From Engelhardtia mirabilis (GTDB lineage: Bacteria; Planctomycetota; UBA1135; GCA-002686595), in NCBI RefSeq assembly GCF_007748095.1, contig NZ_CP036287.1:6076001-6140000 (forward strand): a stretch of 64,000 nucleotides of DNA, written 5' to 3'. The notes beneath the pieces were generated by a model. The model made no database searches. It saw only the letters and a program-made list of their open reading frames with translations, and was not told where the DNA came from. Below, piece by piece: positions 17,773-29,699 of the stretch. How positions within the stretch are numbered: the stretch's first letter is position 1; every line of letters begins with the position of its first letter. Both the position numbers and the translations under genes were made by a program.

Positions 17773-18456
17773 ATGCAACACAAGTCCTTCATGCCCGACT
17801 TTTCCAACGAAGATCTCCTGCCCCGAATGATCGAGAAGATCCATGAGATCGACCAGGAGGCTTTCGCGCTGCTCTGGGACAAGCTCGAAGCAGATCTGAT
17901 GCGAATGGCCAACAGCAAGATCCGCCGCAACGGCGCGGGCAACGTGACCTACAGCGCGACGAGGTTGTTCCAGGATTCCTTGTTCGCCTTGCTCGGCGCC
18001 CACCTGCCGCTGGTCAAGAAGCTCGAACGCTGCGGGCTCACCATCGACCAGATCTTGCCCACCGACGGCGTCGAGGCCCAGGATCTCGACCGAGAGCAGT
18101 TCCTGGCCCTGCTCAGTGCACTCAGCGAGTTCATGCGTGATCTCCTGAAAGCTCGCGCAGACCAGCGCAAGAGGATCAAGCGCGGCGGCACGATTCATAC
18201 CGAGCGGATCGAGTTCGCTCTCGATCGCCCCGTCGAGGCATCTCTGGAGGATCCGGAGGTGCTGAGTTCGATCCAGGAGGTGCTCGAGACCGTCGCCAAG
18301 CTGGCCGATCCGCGGCACATCGAGATCTTCCAGCTGCACTACTTCGCCGGCATGCCCCTTGCCGACCTGGCCACCCTGTATGAGCTCGACGAGAGGACGA
18401 TCCGTCGCGACATCAAGGCCGTGAAGGATGCCCTACAGCAACAGTTGGAAGCCTGA
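17773..18456 (+). CDS. ECF-like sigma factor heading the DGR island
   Basis: The protein has 227 residues from the ATG at 17773, preceded by TGGAG; the frame is open further upstream but that leader does not resemble the family. The N-terminal half has a sigma region 2-like pattern (FALLWDKLEADLMRMANSKIRR), and the C-terminal end is a region 4 helix-turn-helix (RHIEIFQLHYFAGMPLADLATLYELDERTIRRDIKAVKDAL). This fits the planctomycete ECF-like sigma-70 family that commonly sits beside Ser/Thr kinases. It ends 45 bases before the first kinase-NACHT-FGE gene, same strand, so the two probably form an operon. I infer that it either drives the island or is a partner of the kinase. Its target promoter is unknown. 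Confidence 0.82.
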   Translation: MQHKSFMPDFSNEDLLPRMIEKIHEIDQEAFALLWDKLEADLMRMANSKIRRNGAGNVTYSATRLFQDSLFALLGAHLPLVKKLERCGLTIDQILPTDGVEAQDLDREQFLALLSALSEFMRDLLKARADQRKRIKRGGTIHTERIEFALDRPVEASLEDPEVLSSIQEVLETVAKLADPRHIEIFQLHYFAGMPLADLATLYELDERTIRRDIKAVKDALQQQLEA

Positions 18457-18501
18457 GGCCTTCCACTTGCAACGCCCGAAGACCCTCCTCCTACCTCAGC
18501 C

Positions 18502-21500
18502 ATGACACGCTCGAAACCCTGTCTCGTCGAGCGACTTCGTCGCCTGAAAGAGTCGCACCCCGACCTCACCCTCCCCGAGTGGAGAGTGCGGTCGAGGAAT
18601 GCTTCCGATGGCGCGGGCGCCCTCCTGGCCGAGTTCGAAACCGCCGTAGCGAACAGCGAGACCCTGGGGGTCGAGCGTGAGCTCGGTCGGGTCATCGGGG
18701 CCGGGGCGCAGGGCGTTTGCGTCGAGATGGGGAGTGAGACCATCCTCAAGCTCTTCCTTCCCCGCGACTGGCTGCGGCCCGACCGGATTGACCGTGACTC
18801 GGAACGACGCGCCCACAAACGCCTTGCGGATTGCCGAGGCGTCGTCCGCTGTCGGGCGTCGGGCACGATCACCATCTCTTCGATTGCGACGACCTACCAT
18901 GCGCTCGTCCTCGACCGAGTCGATGGGCAAGGTCTCGCCGAGGCAATCGTCGACGAGGCCCACGACCTTCAGACCCGGCTGCGCTGGTTTGAATCCATAG
19001 CGACGGCTGTCTTCGACCTCCACGACCGAGCCGGCTTCGTCCATCTGGACCTGAAGCCCGAGAACGTCTGCCTCGTGGACCGCGGGCTTCCCCGCGTTTT
19101 GGACTTAGGGCTCGCCCGGTCCAGCCACGTCGAGATTCGGGCGAAGGCCGCCGAGCCCCTGGGCTCGATCGGCTACGGCGCACCGGAGCAGTTCCCCATC
19201 AACGACGACTCGCCGTCGATCGACAAGGCCGCGGACCTGTTCGCCCTCGGGCAGCTGCTGGTCACCTTGGTTCGCCGGAAGGCCCTCTACCCGGGGCCGA
19301 TGGACGCCCAGGCCTATGCCCGCTGGCTGCGCGAGGGCCTTGCCAGCGCGTTGGAGCGCTTGCCGCAAGAGTTCGTCGACTGCGGATCGACCGCCGAGCT
19401 CGCCATGGCGGCGCGGGCCAACCTCTCGATCGATCCGGCCGGTCGCCCCCACAACGCCGATGACCTCCGTCGCGCGGTAGAGCGCAGCCTCGACCCGCTC
19501 CTCGGACACACTTCCACAACCAGTAGCGGTCCGCGCGACCCGGACGCCGACGCGCAGCGCACCCGACTGGAGCTGGTGCGACTGGAGACCGAGCGGGCCG
19601 ACCTCCTGCAGATCGTCACCGAGCAGGAGGCGTCGCGCATCGTGCTCGAGGACGTCTATGTCCAGCTCTCGTTGATCGAAACCGCCAGGGAGCACGACGC
19701 CCGCGCCAACGACCTCATCCAGGCCTTGCAGGAGTCCGGCGGCGCCGCCGCGCCCCTTGCGAAGATGACGCTGGACGAGGCCCTCGCGGACCACCGGCGC
19801 ATCCTCGTGGTCGGGGGCGCGGGATCCGGGAAGACGACCCTCCTGCGTCGGCGGGCACGGGCCCTTCTGGATGGGGCCAGCAACCCATCCGCAACCCTCG
19901 AGCCGATCCTGGTGCGACTGCGCGACCTCGATCACGTGCCCCTTCCACCCGCCGATCAGCGCCCGGGACAGCCGGCCACATTGCTCCAGTGGATCGCCGC
20001 CTGGCACGCCGAGGAGCTGCGTCGGCGTCGTCTGACCGAGGACCACGCCCTGACGGCCGCCCACCTCGCCCAGCTCGTGGATCGCGACGCGGTGCTACTC
20101 TTGCTCGACGGTTTCGACGAGCTGTCGAGGGAACGTCAGACCGAGTTCGCGCAGCTCTTCGACGAATGGGCCCGGGACGGATTCGCCGGCTACCAGTCGG
20201 CGGGCGATTCGTCCACCGCGCCCAGCCGCAGCCCATCGGTCACAGCTTCGGAAGCGGGCGCGCGGGTGGTCCTCTCGTCGCGGCCGAACTCGCTGCCGAC
20301 CAGCAACGACGACGAGCGCTCCTTCGAGGGCTTTGTGCGCGCCGAGGTCCAGGACCTCGACGGCGAGCTTCGCCAGAAGCTCGCGCGGCGCCTCTTCGCG
20401 CACATTGGCGGGTCCGCGGGGAAGGGCGGCGGCGCCTTCATCGAGCGCCTCGCCGACGACGGCCCGCCCGAGTTCTCCGAGCTGCGGTCGCTGGCAAGCA
20501 CGCCGGTCATGCTGACCTTGCTCGTGCTGGTCCACCTCGCGCGTGGCGCAGACCTGCCCTCGCGCCGGGTGCTGCTGTATCACGAGGCGGTGGATGAGTT
20601 GATCCGTCGCTTCCTGCGCCGCCGAGACCCTGCGCTGGCCGGCTGGAACGGAGCCATGGTGCGCTCGTGCCTGACCCGCATCGCCTGGCGCACCCAATGC
20701 CAAGAGGACGAGAAGGCAAGTGCCTGGAATGCCACTCGCAACGTCGAGGCCTGGATCGCCGAGTGGCTCGAAGAGGTGCGCGGTCTCGCACCCGTCGCCG
20801 CGCGGGCGGCGGCACCGGATCTGCTGGAGCTGTTCCACGAGCGCTCGGGCCTGCTGGTGGAGCCGGAGAATCCGACCCAACGCTTCGTCCACCGTTCGAT
20901 CGGCGAGTTCCTGGCCGCGACGGCCCTGGCCGAGCGGGAACGGGACGAGGTGGAGCAGACGCTCGAGGAGCACCTGGCCGACCCACATTGGGAGAACACC
21001 CTGCAGATGGCCGCGGCCCTGCTCGCCGATCCAAGTCTTGGCGCACGCGGCAACGCACGCCGCCTGGGCCAGATCCTGGATCGTGCGGTCTTTGGTGCGG
21101 TTTCTGGTCCGGGTGCGGAACAAGGCCCCACCCCGTCGCCCGCGCCCGCAGACCTGAACCGAGTCCGCGGCCTCGCGCCGATCCTGTCCGAGTTGCGCGT
21201 TTTGGAGCTCGGTCCGGGCCTTCTCGAAAGCCTACGGGCGCGGCGCAACGGGCACCTCTGCGCCTGGGCCGAGGACCCGCGCTTCGCGATTGCCGACCGT
21301 GTGGCCGCGGGCGACGCGCTTGGCCTCCTGGGCCCACCCACGGACGCGGAGGAGCCCGGCGGCGATCTTCGGCTGCGCGGGGAACGACGCTGGGTCGCGG
21401 TCGGCGGCGAGCCGAAGCTCGAGATCCAGCGTTGGCCCGTCCTCGTGGGCGAGTACGCGCGCTTCCTCGCGGCCTGTGGACCGCGGTCGCCCCAAGGAAG

Positions 21501-22128
21501 CCATGCCCTTCGCTCGGCGGCGAGGGCGGCCGAGGGCTGGCCCTTCGATGACGAGGCTGATCGCAAGTTGGCGCTCGAGGGCCTCCGCAAGCTGGCTCGT
21601 GAGGGCAAGGTCGACGAGCCGGGGAACTGGAGCCGTCAACTTCGTGGACCGTCGAACCTCCCGGTGGCCGAAGTGAACTGGATCGAGGCCGTGGCCTACT
21701 GCGCTTGGCTGGGCAGTCTGGAACGCGAGGCCGGCTGGGTCGTCATGCTTCCGACCGAGAAGCTATGGGAGCGCGCGGCGCGCGCGGGTCGACCGGCCCC
21801 TTCGGAGGCGGACCAGGACTACCCCTGGAGGAGCGATTTCAATTCGGAACGAGCAAACACCAAAGAGGGCGGGCTCGAACGCACGACACCGGTCGGAGTG
21901 TTCGTCGGCGGGCACACGGCCGACGGGGCGTGGGACATGGCCGGCAACGTCTGGGAATGGACGCTGACTCAGTTCGACGAGCGCTATGGCTCCGTGAACC
22001 GCGTGATGCGTGGCGGCTCGTTCGCGAACCCCGCCGGGCACGCCCGGTGCGGCTCCCGCGTCATCGGGCTCCGCTCCGTGCGCCCCCGCTACTTCGGCTT
22101 TCGCGCCGCCAGGACCATCACGCCCTGA
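18502..22128 (+). CDS. DGR target 1: kinase-NACHT-FGE variable protein
   Basis: The protein has 1208 residues. The kinase domain spans about 55-335 (glycine loop GAGAQGVCVE, lysine in ILKLF, catalytic HLDLKPEN near 180 with leucine replacing the HRD arginine, DLGLARS near 201, APEQF near 226). The NACHT/STAND NTPase starts near 430: Walker A GGAGSGKTTLLRR at about 437 and Walker B VLLLLDGFDEL at about 530. Helical repeats follow to about 940. The C-terminal domain (about 955-1208) is an FGE-sulfatase/C-type-lectin fold with AGNVWEWT and GGSFANPAG motifs. The last 46 residues contain the variable repeat (residues 1163-1203). No signal peptide or membrane span was seen, so it is probably cytoplasmic. 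The family logic suggests a sensor that binds ligand through the diversified FGE tip and signals through NTPase and kinase. The start is the ATG just after TACCTCAGCC; no strong Shine-Dalgarno was seen. Confidence 0.93.
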   Translation: MTRSKPCLVERLRRLKESHPDLTLPEWRVRSRNASDGAGALLAEFETAVANSETLGVERELGRVIGAGAQGVCVEMGSETILKLFLPRDWLRPDRIDRDSERRAHKRLADCRGVVRCRASGTITISSIATTYHALVLDRVDGQGLAEAIVDEAHDLQTRLRWFESIATAVFDLHDRAGFVHLDLKPENVCLVDRGLPRVLDLGLARSSHVEIRAKAAEPLGSIGYGAPEQFPINDDSPSIDKAADLFALGQLLVTLVRRKALYPGPMDAQAYARWLREGLASALERLPQEFVDCGSTAELAMAARANLSIDPAGRPHNADDLRRAVERSLDPLLGHTSTTSSGPRDPDADAQRTRLELVRLETERADLLQIVTEQEASRIVLEDVYVQLSLIETAREHDARANDLIQALQESGGAAAPLAKMTLDEALADHRRILVVGGAGSGKTTLLRRRARALLDGASNPSATLEPILVRLRDLDHVPLPPADQRPGQPATLLQWIAAWHAEELRRRRLTEDHALTAAHLAQLVDRDAVLLLLDGFDELSRERQTEFAQLFDEWARDGFAGYQSAGDSSTAPSRSPSVTASEAGARVVLSSRPNSLPTSNDDERSFEGFVRAEVQDLDGELRQKLARRLFAHIGGSAGKGGGAFIERLADDGPPEFSELRSLASTPVMLTLLVLVHLARGADLPSRRVLLYHEAVDELIRRFLRRRDPALAGWNGAMVRSCLTRIAWRTQCQEDEKASAWNATRNVEAWIAEWLEEVRGLAPVAARAAAPDLLELFHERSGLLVEPENPTQRFVHRSIGEFLAATALAERERDEVEQTLEEHLADPHWENTLQMAAALLADPSLGARGNARRLGQILDRAVFGAVSGPGAEQGPTPSPAPADLNRVRGLAPILSELRVLELGPGLLESLRARRNGHLCAWAEDPRFAIADRVAAGDALGLLGPPTDAEEPGGDLRLRGERRWVAVGGEPKLEIQRWPVLVGEYARFLAACGPRSPQGSHALRSAARAAEGWPFDDEADRKLALEGLRKLAREGKVDEPGNWSRQLRGPSNLPVAEVNWIEAVAYCAWLGSLEREAGWVVMLPTEKLWERAARAGRPAPSEADQDYPWRSDFNSERANTKEGGLERTTPVGVFVGGHTADGAWDMAGNVWEWTLTQFDERYGSVNRVMRGGSFANPAGHARCGSRVIGLRSVRPRYFGFRAARTITP
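21988..22110 (+). repeat. DGR variable repeat 1 (VR1)
   Basis: This is a 123-bp copy of the template repeat at 24307-24429 within the 3' end of the 18502-22128 gene. It differs at 14 positions, each a template adenine (changed to T seven times, C five times, G twice). The other 109 positions are identical, including all 101 that are not adenine in the template. The invariant 3' end, TCGGCTTTCGCGCCGCC, is the likely initiation-of-mutagenic-homology segment. Homology stops 18 bases before the stop codon. Confidence 0.97.
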
Positions 22129-22277
22129 CCCCTTCACCTCTTCGCCCCTGGCCGTGGGCGAGGAGGGCGTGCGAAGCCGCCCGACGAGCGGGCAGCGATG
22201 GACGGATCCGCCTTGCGCGGCGAGAATTTCGAAGAAATGGCTGGAGGTGGCGCCGGGGGTGGGCTCGGGAGGAGCCC

Positions 22278-22814
22278 ATGCGGGTCAAGCTCTTCACCTT
22301 TCGCTACTCGTCGACCCTGGGCGGGTTCGACGATCGGCCCTTGCAGGCCTTTCTGCGCGACCGCGAGGTGATCGCCTGTCGCGAGCACTACTTCCAGGTC
22401 AACGACGTCCCGCACCTGGCCTGCGTCTTGATCTGGCAGGAGGCGGTCGTCACTGAAGACAACGATCGTCCGCGCGACGACCGCCCGCGCGAGCGGGCCC
22501 GCGGCGCCAAGAGCCAAGCTCGCGAGGATCCGACCGCGCGCCTGGACGAGGCGGGCCGGCGCGTGTTCGCCACGCTGCGCGAGTGGAGGCGGGATCGTGC
22601 GCGCGAGGAGGGCGTGCCGCCCTACGTCGTCTTCACCAACCGCGAGCTGGTCGCCATCGTCGAGACTCGGCCGGACAGCTTGACGGCCCTCGGCCAGGTG
22701 TCGGGGGTCGGCGCCGGCAAGGTCGAGCGCTACGGCAGGGCGTTGCTCGAGAACCTCGCCGACTGTACGGCCGAGAGCTCCAGGCACCCGACCGCCCAGG
22801 AGCCCACCCCGTGA
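22278..22814 (+). CDS. HRDC-domain DGR accessory protein
   Basis: The protein has 178 residues from the ATG at 22278, with GGGAGGAG four bases upstream as a good ribosome binding site; the frame is open upstream but reads through VR1 out of frame. The N-terminal 60 residues (VKLFTFRYSSTLGGFDD..., ACREHYFQVND) form a domain seen with DGR-linked HRDC proteins. A charged linker (about 75-100) follows, then a C-terminal HRDC domain (about 105-165: PPYVVFTNRELVAIVETRP, LGQVSGVGAGKVERYG), a helical nucleic-acid-binding fold known from RecQ and RNase D. Its stop overlaps the GTG of avd. HRDC proteins are known DGR accessories whose precise role is unsettled; binding of template RNA or cDNA is a reasonable inference. 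Confidence 0.88.
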   Translation: MRVKLFTFRYSSTLGGFDDRPLQAFLRDREVIACREHYFQVNDVPHLACVLIWQEAVVTEDNDRPRDDRPRERARGAKSQAREDPTARLDEAGRRVFATLREWRRDRAREEGVPPYVVFTNRELVAIVETRPDSLTALGQVSGVGAGKVERYGRALLENLADCTAESSRHPTAQEPTP

Positions 22815-23236
22815 CGTCCCAGCCGGCCGATCGGCCGCGCCCGCGCGACGCCGGCCCCGAGCTTCTGGCCCTGGCCCGCTGGGAGGCCTTCTGTGAGTGG
22901 TTCCTGCCGCACACGGCCCGCTGGCCGAGGTCTTGCCGCTTCACCCTCGTACGGCGCCTGCAGGATCACGCCCTGGACGTGGCGGAGTGGCTCGTCGTCG
23001 CCCGGTACGAGCCGGCACAGCGGGCCGAGTTGCTGCGCCGGGCCAACCTGCACCTGGAGCGCATGCGCCACCTCCTGCGCCTGGCCCGCTCCCTCGGCCA
23101 TGGCTCCAGTCGCGCCGCCGAGCGCGCCCACGGCGAGATCGACGAGGTCGGTCGGATGCTGTTCGGCTGGCGCCGCTCGCTCGGCGAACCACACCGGGTC
23201 CCCGCGGACCGTCGCGCTGCGGAGCTTCCGCGATGA
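22811..23236 (+). CDS. avd: DGR accessory variability determinant (Avd-like)
   Basis: The protein has 141 residues from a GTG at 22811 that overlaps the HRDC stop (GTGA). It is all-helical and charged, with the pattern of the Avd/S23-like four-helix bundle: ARWEAFCEWFLPHTARWPRSCRF, LVRRLQDHALDVAEWLVVARY, LRRANLHLERMRHLLRLARS and AHGEIDEVGRMLFGW. Avd forms a pentameric barrel that binds the reverse transcriptase and the template RNA and is required for mutagenic cDNA synthesis in the Bordetella phage system. The position directly before, and overlapping, the RT gene supports the call. Its basic helices fit a nucleic-acid partner. Confidence 0.88.
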   Translation: MTSQPADRPRPRDAGPELLALARWEAFCEWFLPHTARWPRSCRFTLVRRLQDHALDVAEWLVVARYEPAQRAELLRRANLHLERMRHLLRLARSLGHGSSRAAERAHGEIDEVGRMLFGWRRSLGEPHRVPADRRAAELPR

Positions 23237-24276
23237 CCAGGACACGCGGGGGCCATTGGGACTCCATCGTGTCGTTCGAGAACCTCCTACGCGCCACTCT
23301 GAGGGCGGCACGGGGCAAGCGACGCCAGCGCGTGGTGGCCGAGTTCCTAGCGGAGCGTGAGCGGCGTGCTCTCGCCCTGCGGGCCGATCTCCGCGCCGGC
23401 ACTTGGCGCCCCGGGGAGCCGAAGACCTTCTTGATCGAGGACCCCAAGCGGCGGCTGATCTCGGCCGCGCCGTTCACCGACCGGGTGGTCCACCACGCCT
23501 TGATCGACGTGCTCGAGCCGACACTCGAACGCCGGATGGTCCGGCACAGCTTCGCCTGCCGGCGCGGCCTCGGCGTGCACGCGGCGCTCGATCACGCCCA
23601 GGGCCTGATCCGGCGCCACCCGTGGTTCCTGAAGCTCGACGTGGCCCAGTGCTTCGGCTCCATGCGGCACGACGTCGTCATGGGTACCCTCGGTCGGGTC
23701 CTACGTGGTCGTCGCACCTTGGAACTTTGCGAGCGGATCGTGGCCGGGCCGCCCTCGACGGCGGGGAGCGGGAGAGGGCTGCCTATCGGCAACCTGACCA
23801 GCCAGTGGTTCGCGAACCTCACCCTCGACCGGCTCGACCACTACGTCCTGGAGTCGATCCGAGTCCACGGCTACGCGCGGTACATGGACGACTTCGTCGT
23901 CGTCGGCCCCACCAAGGCGAGCCTCGTGACTGCCCACGCCCGCATCGCCGGCTTCCTGGCCGAGCAGCTCCACCTCGAGCTGAAGCAGCGCGCGACGATC
24001 CTCGCACCCAGCAGCGAAGGCCTGCCTTTCCTGGGTTGGCGCCTGTACCCGGGCCTGCGCCGCCTGCGCCCGCAGAACCTGCGCCGGTCCCTCGCGCGCC
24101 TGCGCCGCCGGCGCTGGGAACTGGCGACCGGGCAGATCTCGGAGCGTGGGTACATCGACGGCGTACGGGCGCTGTGCTCCCACCTCGGCCACGGTTCGAC
24201 CCTGACCCTGCGCCGGTCGATCTTCGATCGCCACAGCGGGGTGCCAGTCGCCCGGGCCGAGGGGCGTCCGCCCTGA
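23233..24276 (+). CDS. DGR reverse transcriptase
   Basis: The protein has 347 residues from the ATG at 23233, overlapping the avd stop (ATGA). The RT domain shows, in order, PFTDRVVHHAL (about 80), motif A FLKLDVAQCFGSM (about 133), the DGR-characteristic motif LPIGNLTSQWFANL (about 184; IGxxxSQ pattern) and the catalytic YMDD (about 217), then ELKQRATIL and LPFLGWRLYP. Two catalytic aspartates of YMDD and the motif A aspartate are intact, so the enzyme should be active. The length fits compact DGR RTs, without a maturase or endonuclease domain. It would copy the template RNA with adenine-specific misincorporation. The template begins 30 bases after its stop. Confidence 0.95.
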   Translation: MTRTRGGHWDSIVSFENLLRATLRAARGKRRQRVVAEFLAERERRALALRADLRAGTWRPGEPKTFLIEDPKRRLISAAPFTDRVVHHALIDVLEPTLERRMVRHSFACRRGLGVHAALDHAQGLIRRHPWFLKLDVAQCFGSMRHDVVMGTLGRVLRGRRTLELCERIVAGPPSTAGSGRGLPIGNLTSQWFANLTLDRLDHYVLESIRVHGYARYMDDFVVVGPTKASLVTAHARIAGFLAEQLHLELKQRATILAPSSEGLPFLGWRLYPGLRRLRPQNLRRSLARLRRRRWELATGQISERGYIDGVRALCSHLGHGSTLTLRRSIFDRHSGVPVARAEGRPP

Positions 24277-24306
24277 GCGGGCGGAGCGAGGGGGCGCGGG
24301 CCCGAA

Positions 24307-24429
24307 GGCTCCGAGAACCGCGTGATGCGTGGCGGCTCGTTCGCGAACACCGCCAGGAACGCCCGGTGCGGCTACCGCAACAACGGGCACCGCTCCGAGC
24401 GCAACCGCAACATCGGCTTTCGCGCCGCC
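24307..24429 (+). repeat. DGR template repeat (TR)
   Basis: This 123-bp non-coding donor lies directly downstream of the RT on the same strand. It holds 22 adenines, clustered in what would be AAC codons (for example ACCGCAACAACGGGCACCG). Sixteen of the 22 adenines are changed in at least one variable repeat and none of the 101 non-adenines is changed in either. Homology fades just outside: GA is still shared with VR2 at 24304-24305, and a few bases with VR2 after 24429. The frame through it is open (24322-24591), but this is inherited from the parent FGE gene and it is not a gene. It is expected to be transcribed with the RT operon. Confidence 0.97.
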
Positions 24430-24816
24430 CAAGACGTCACCCGGCCCGCCCGCGCGGGACGCGTTCGGCTTTGCCGGGCGGTCCCCTGTGCCGTGCAGCG
24501 TGATGTCCAGGCCCGGCTCCCGTGCGGCGCCGCCGCGGCGACTGCGTCGCGGCGGCCCCGCCGAAGCGACTCGGCCGGTCGTGAGTGGTAGGCGCAAGCC
24601 CAAGCTCGCGACCGGCCCCTGCCATGCCCATGCGGCGCCTCGGGGGCGCGCCGCGCTGCCCCCGCGTGCTCGGCGGCCAGGTCGTCGGGCCGGCTTCGCG
24701 CGGCGCCTCCTCCCGACCGCCTGCGCGCGCTGCCGGCCGGGGGGACCGAGGGGGCGCGATCGCCAGTCGCGGGGGGGCGAAACCGCGGGCGGGCCAGTCG
24801 TGAAGGGGTGAAGTTG
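24430..24816. other. Non-coding region between TR and target 2
   Basis: These 387 bases are very GC-rich and contain no convincing gene. They probably form the 3' part of the DGR template RNA, which in characterised systems extends beyond the TR and is structured. An imperfect hairpin is visible at 24529-24556 (GCCGCCGCG paired with CGCGGCGGC, with a three-base bulge). The convergent target 2 gene ends at its right border, so transcripts from both sides meet here, yet no clear bidirectional terminator was seen. Confidence 0.45.
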
Positions 24817-28509
<3,693 letters not shown>

Positions 28510-28594
28510 CCGCTGCTACCGATTGGCCGCCCCTGGGGCTGCTCGGCGGGATCTTAGCCGGTCGGGACCCAAGAGACCCGTACCACGGCCCACC

Positions 28595-29572
28595 TCAGCC
28601 GGCCAGAAGCGGGCGCAGGTCGAAGACCGGGCCGGCCTGGCCGGTCGCGGCCTGAAGGCTGGCTGTGTCCGGCCGCCAGTAGGTCCGCAGCACGGTCCGC
28701 CGCCCCGCGATCGGGGGACGCGCGTGCAGACCTCGGTCGTTGCGAAAGACCATGTAGCTCCCCTCGCCCACGACCAGCCACTGCAGCGCCTCGTCGACGG
28801 CCCGACGGAAGCCGGCGAAGGCCCGGGCCGCCGCGGCACCGAGCGGGCGGGTGTTGTACGTGGGGCATTGCACACACAGCTCACCCGCGGCGTTCTCGAA
28901 GACCAGGGGCAGCGGGGCCGACCAGGAACCGCCGTCGAGGTCGAAGCTGTGGGGCTTGCGGACCGCGAAGTCCGGCGTCATCAGGATGGCCCGGTCGGGG
29001 CGGTCGAGACGGTCGAGGATGGCCTCGATCGGGGCATAGCCGGTCGGCACACGAGTCTCGTTCTCGACCCCGAAGAGGGCGATCGAGCGCACTCGAAGGT
29101 GAGGGGGCAGGATCGCGTCGTCACTGTGGGCGGCGAAGGGGCCCGGGCTGGCACCGCTGTTGGCGACGACGCCGGGCGTTGGACTCAGGCCGGGCACGAG
29201 GACGCCATCGTTCTGCTGCAGGTACTGGAAGGGGCTCCCCAGGGGCGAGCCCAACGCCAGTGCCAGCACTCGCTGGGCGTCGGGCGACAGCCGCGAGCCG
29301 GTCGGGGCGAGGCCCTCGATCGCCACGGCGCAGGGGCCGAAGGGTTGCGAATGCGCCTCGACCGCCGCCACGGCGGCCGGCAGGTGCGCGCTCAGGATCG
29401 GTCGAGCCTGCCGCGCGAGTCGCCACAGGATCGGTGTCTCGTTGGGGCTTCCGTTGGCGCGGTGAAGATCGTCGATCTCGGTCAGTGCCGCGAGGGCGCG
29501 GTCGGGATCGACGGAAATGCGCGCGATGGTGGTGGCCACGTCGCGCCCGATGGTGTTGTCGATGGTCTGCAT
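28595..29572 (-). CDS. TauD/clavaminate-synthase-like 2OG-Fe(II) oxygenase
   Basis: The protein has 325 residues from the ATG at 29570-29572, preceded by a strong AGGAGG; a longer frame upstream lacks such a site. The facial triad is visible as H-x-D in FAAHSDDAI (about residue 168) and the distal histidine in DRGLHARPP (about 294), with an arginine near the C-terminus for 2-oxoglutarate binding. The general layout resembles asparagine/arginine beta-hydroxylases of the clavaminate synthase-like family, which often supply hydroxylated amino acids to natural products. No biosynthetic cluster is evident nearby, so the substrate is unknown. It is separated from target 2 of the DGR by 85 bases. 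Confidence 0.75.
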   Translation of the reverse strand: MQTIDNTIGRDVATTIARISVDPDRALAALTEIDDLHRANGSPNETPILWRLARQARPILSAHLPAAVAAVEAHSQPFGPCAVAIEGLAPTGSRLSPDAQRVLALALGSPLGSPFQYLQQNDGVLVPGLSPTPGVVANSGASPGPFAAHSDDAILPPHLRVRSIALFGVENETRVPTGYAPIEAILDRLDRPDRAILMTPDFAVRKPHSFDLDGGSWSAPLPLVFENAAGELCVQCPTYNTRPLGAAAARAFAGFRRAVDEALQWLVVGEGSYMVFRNDRGLHARPPIAGRRTVLRTYWRPDTASLQAATGQAGPVFDLRPLLAG

Positions 29573-29699
29573 GGTCTGAGCCTCCTTGCGGCTCGGCGGT
29601 TGTTGCACGTGTCGGAGGCCCTTGGCCCCCTCAACAGCAACCGGGTCAAAATCGACCCGCGGCGGACGGACCATCTCGGGATTCCTCGTCGCAATCCGT

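Noticed and set aside
24322..24591. Open frame through the template repeat encoding an FGE-like tail fragment (VMRGGSFANTARNARCG...)
   Set aside because: It is the non-coding template repeat; the frame is inherited from the parent gene, there is no ribosome binding site and it continues into unrelated sequence. Annotated as TR instead.
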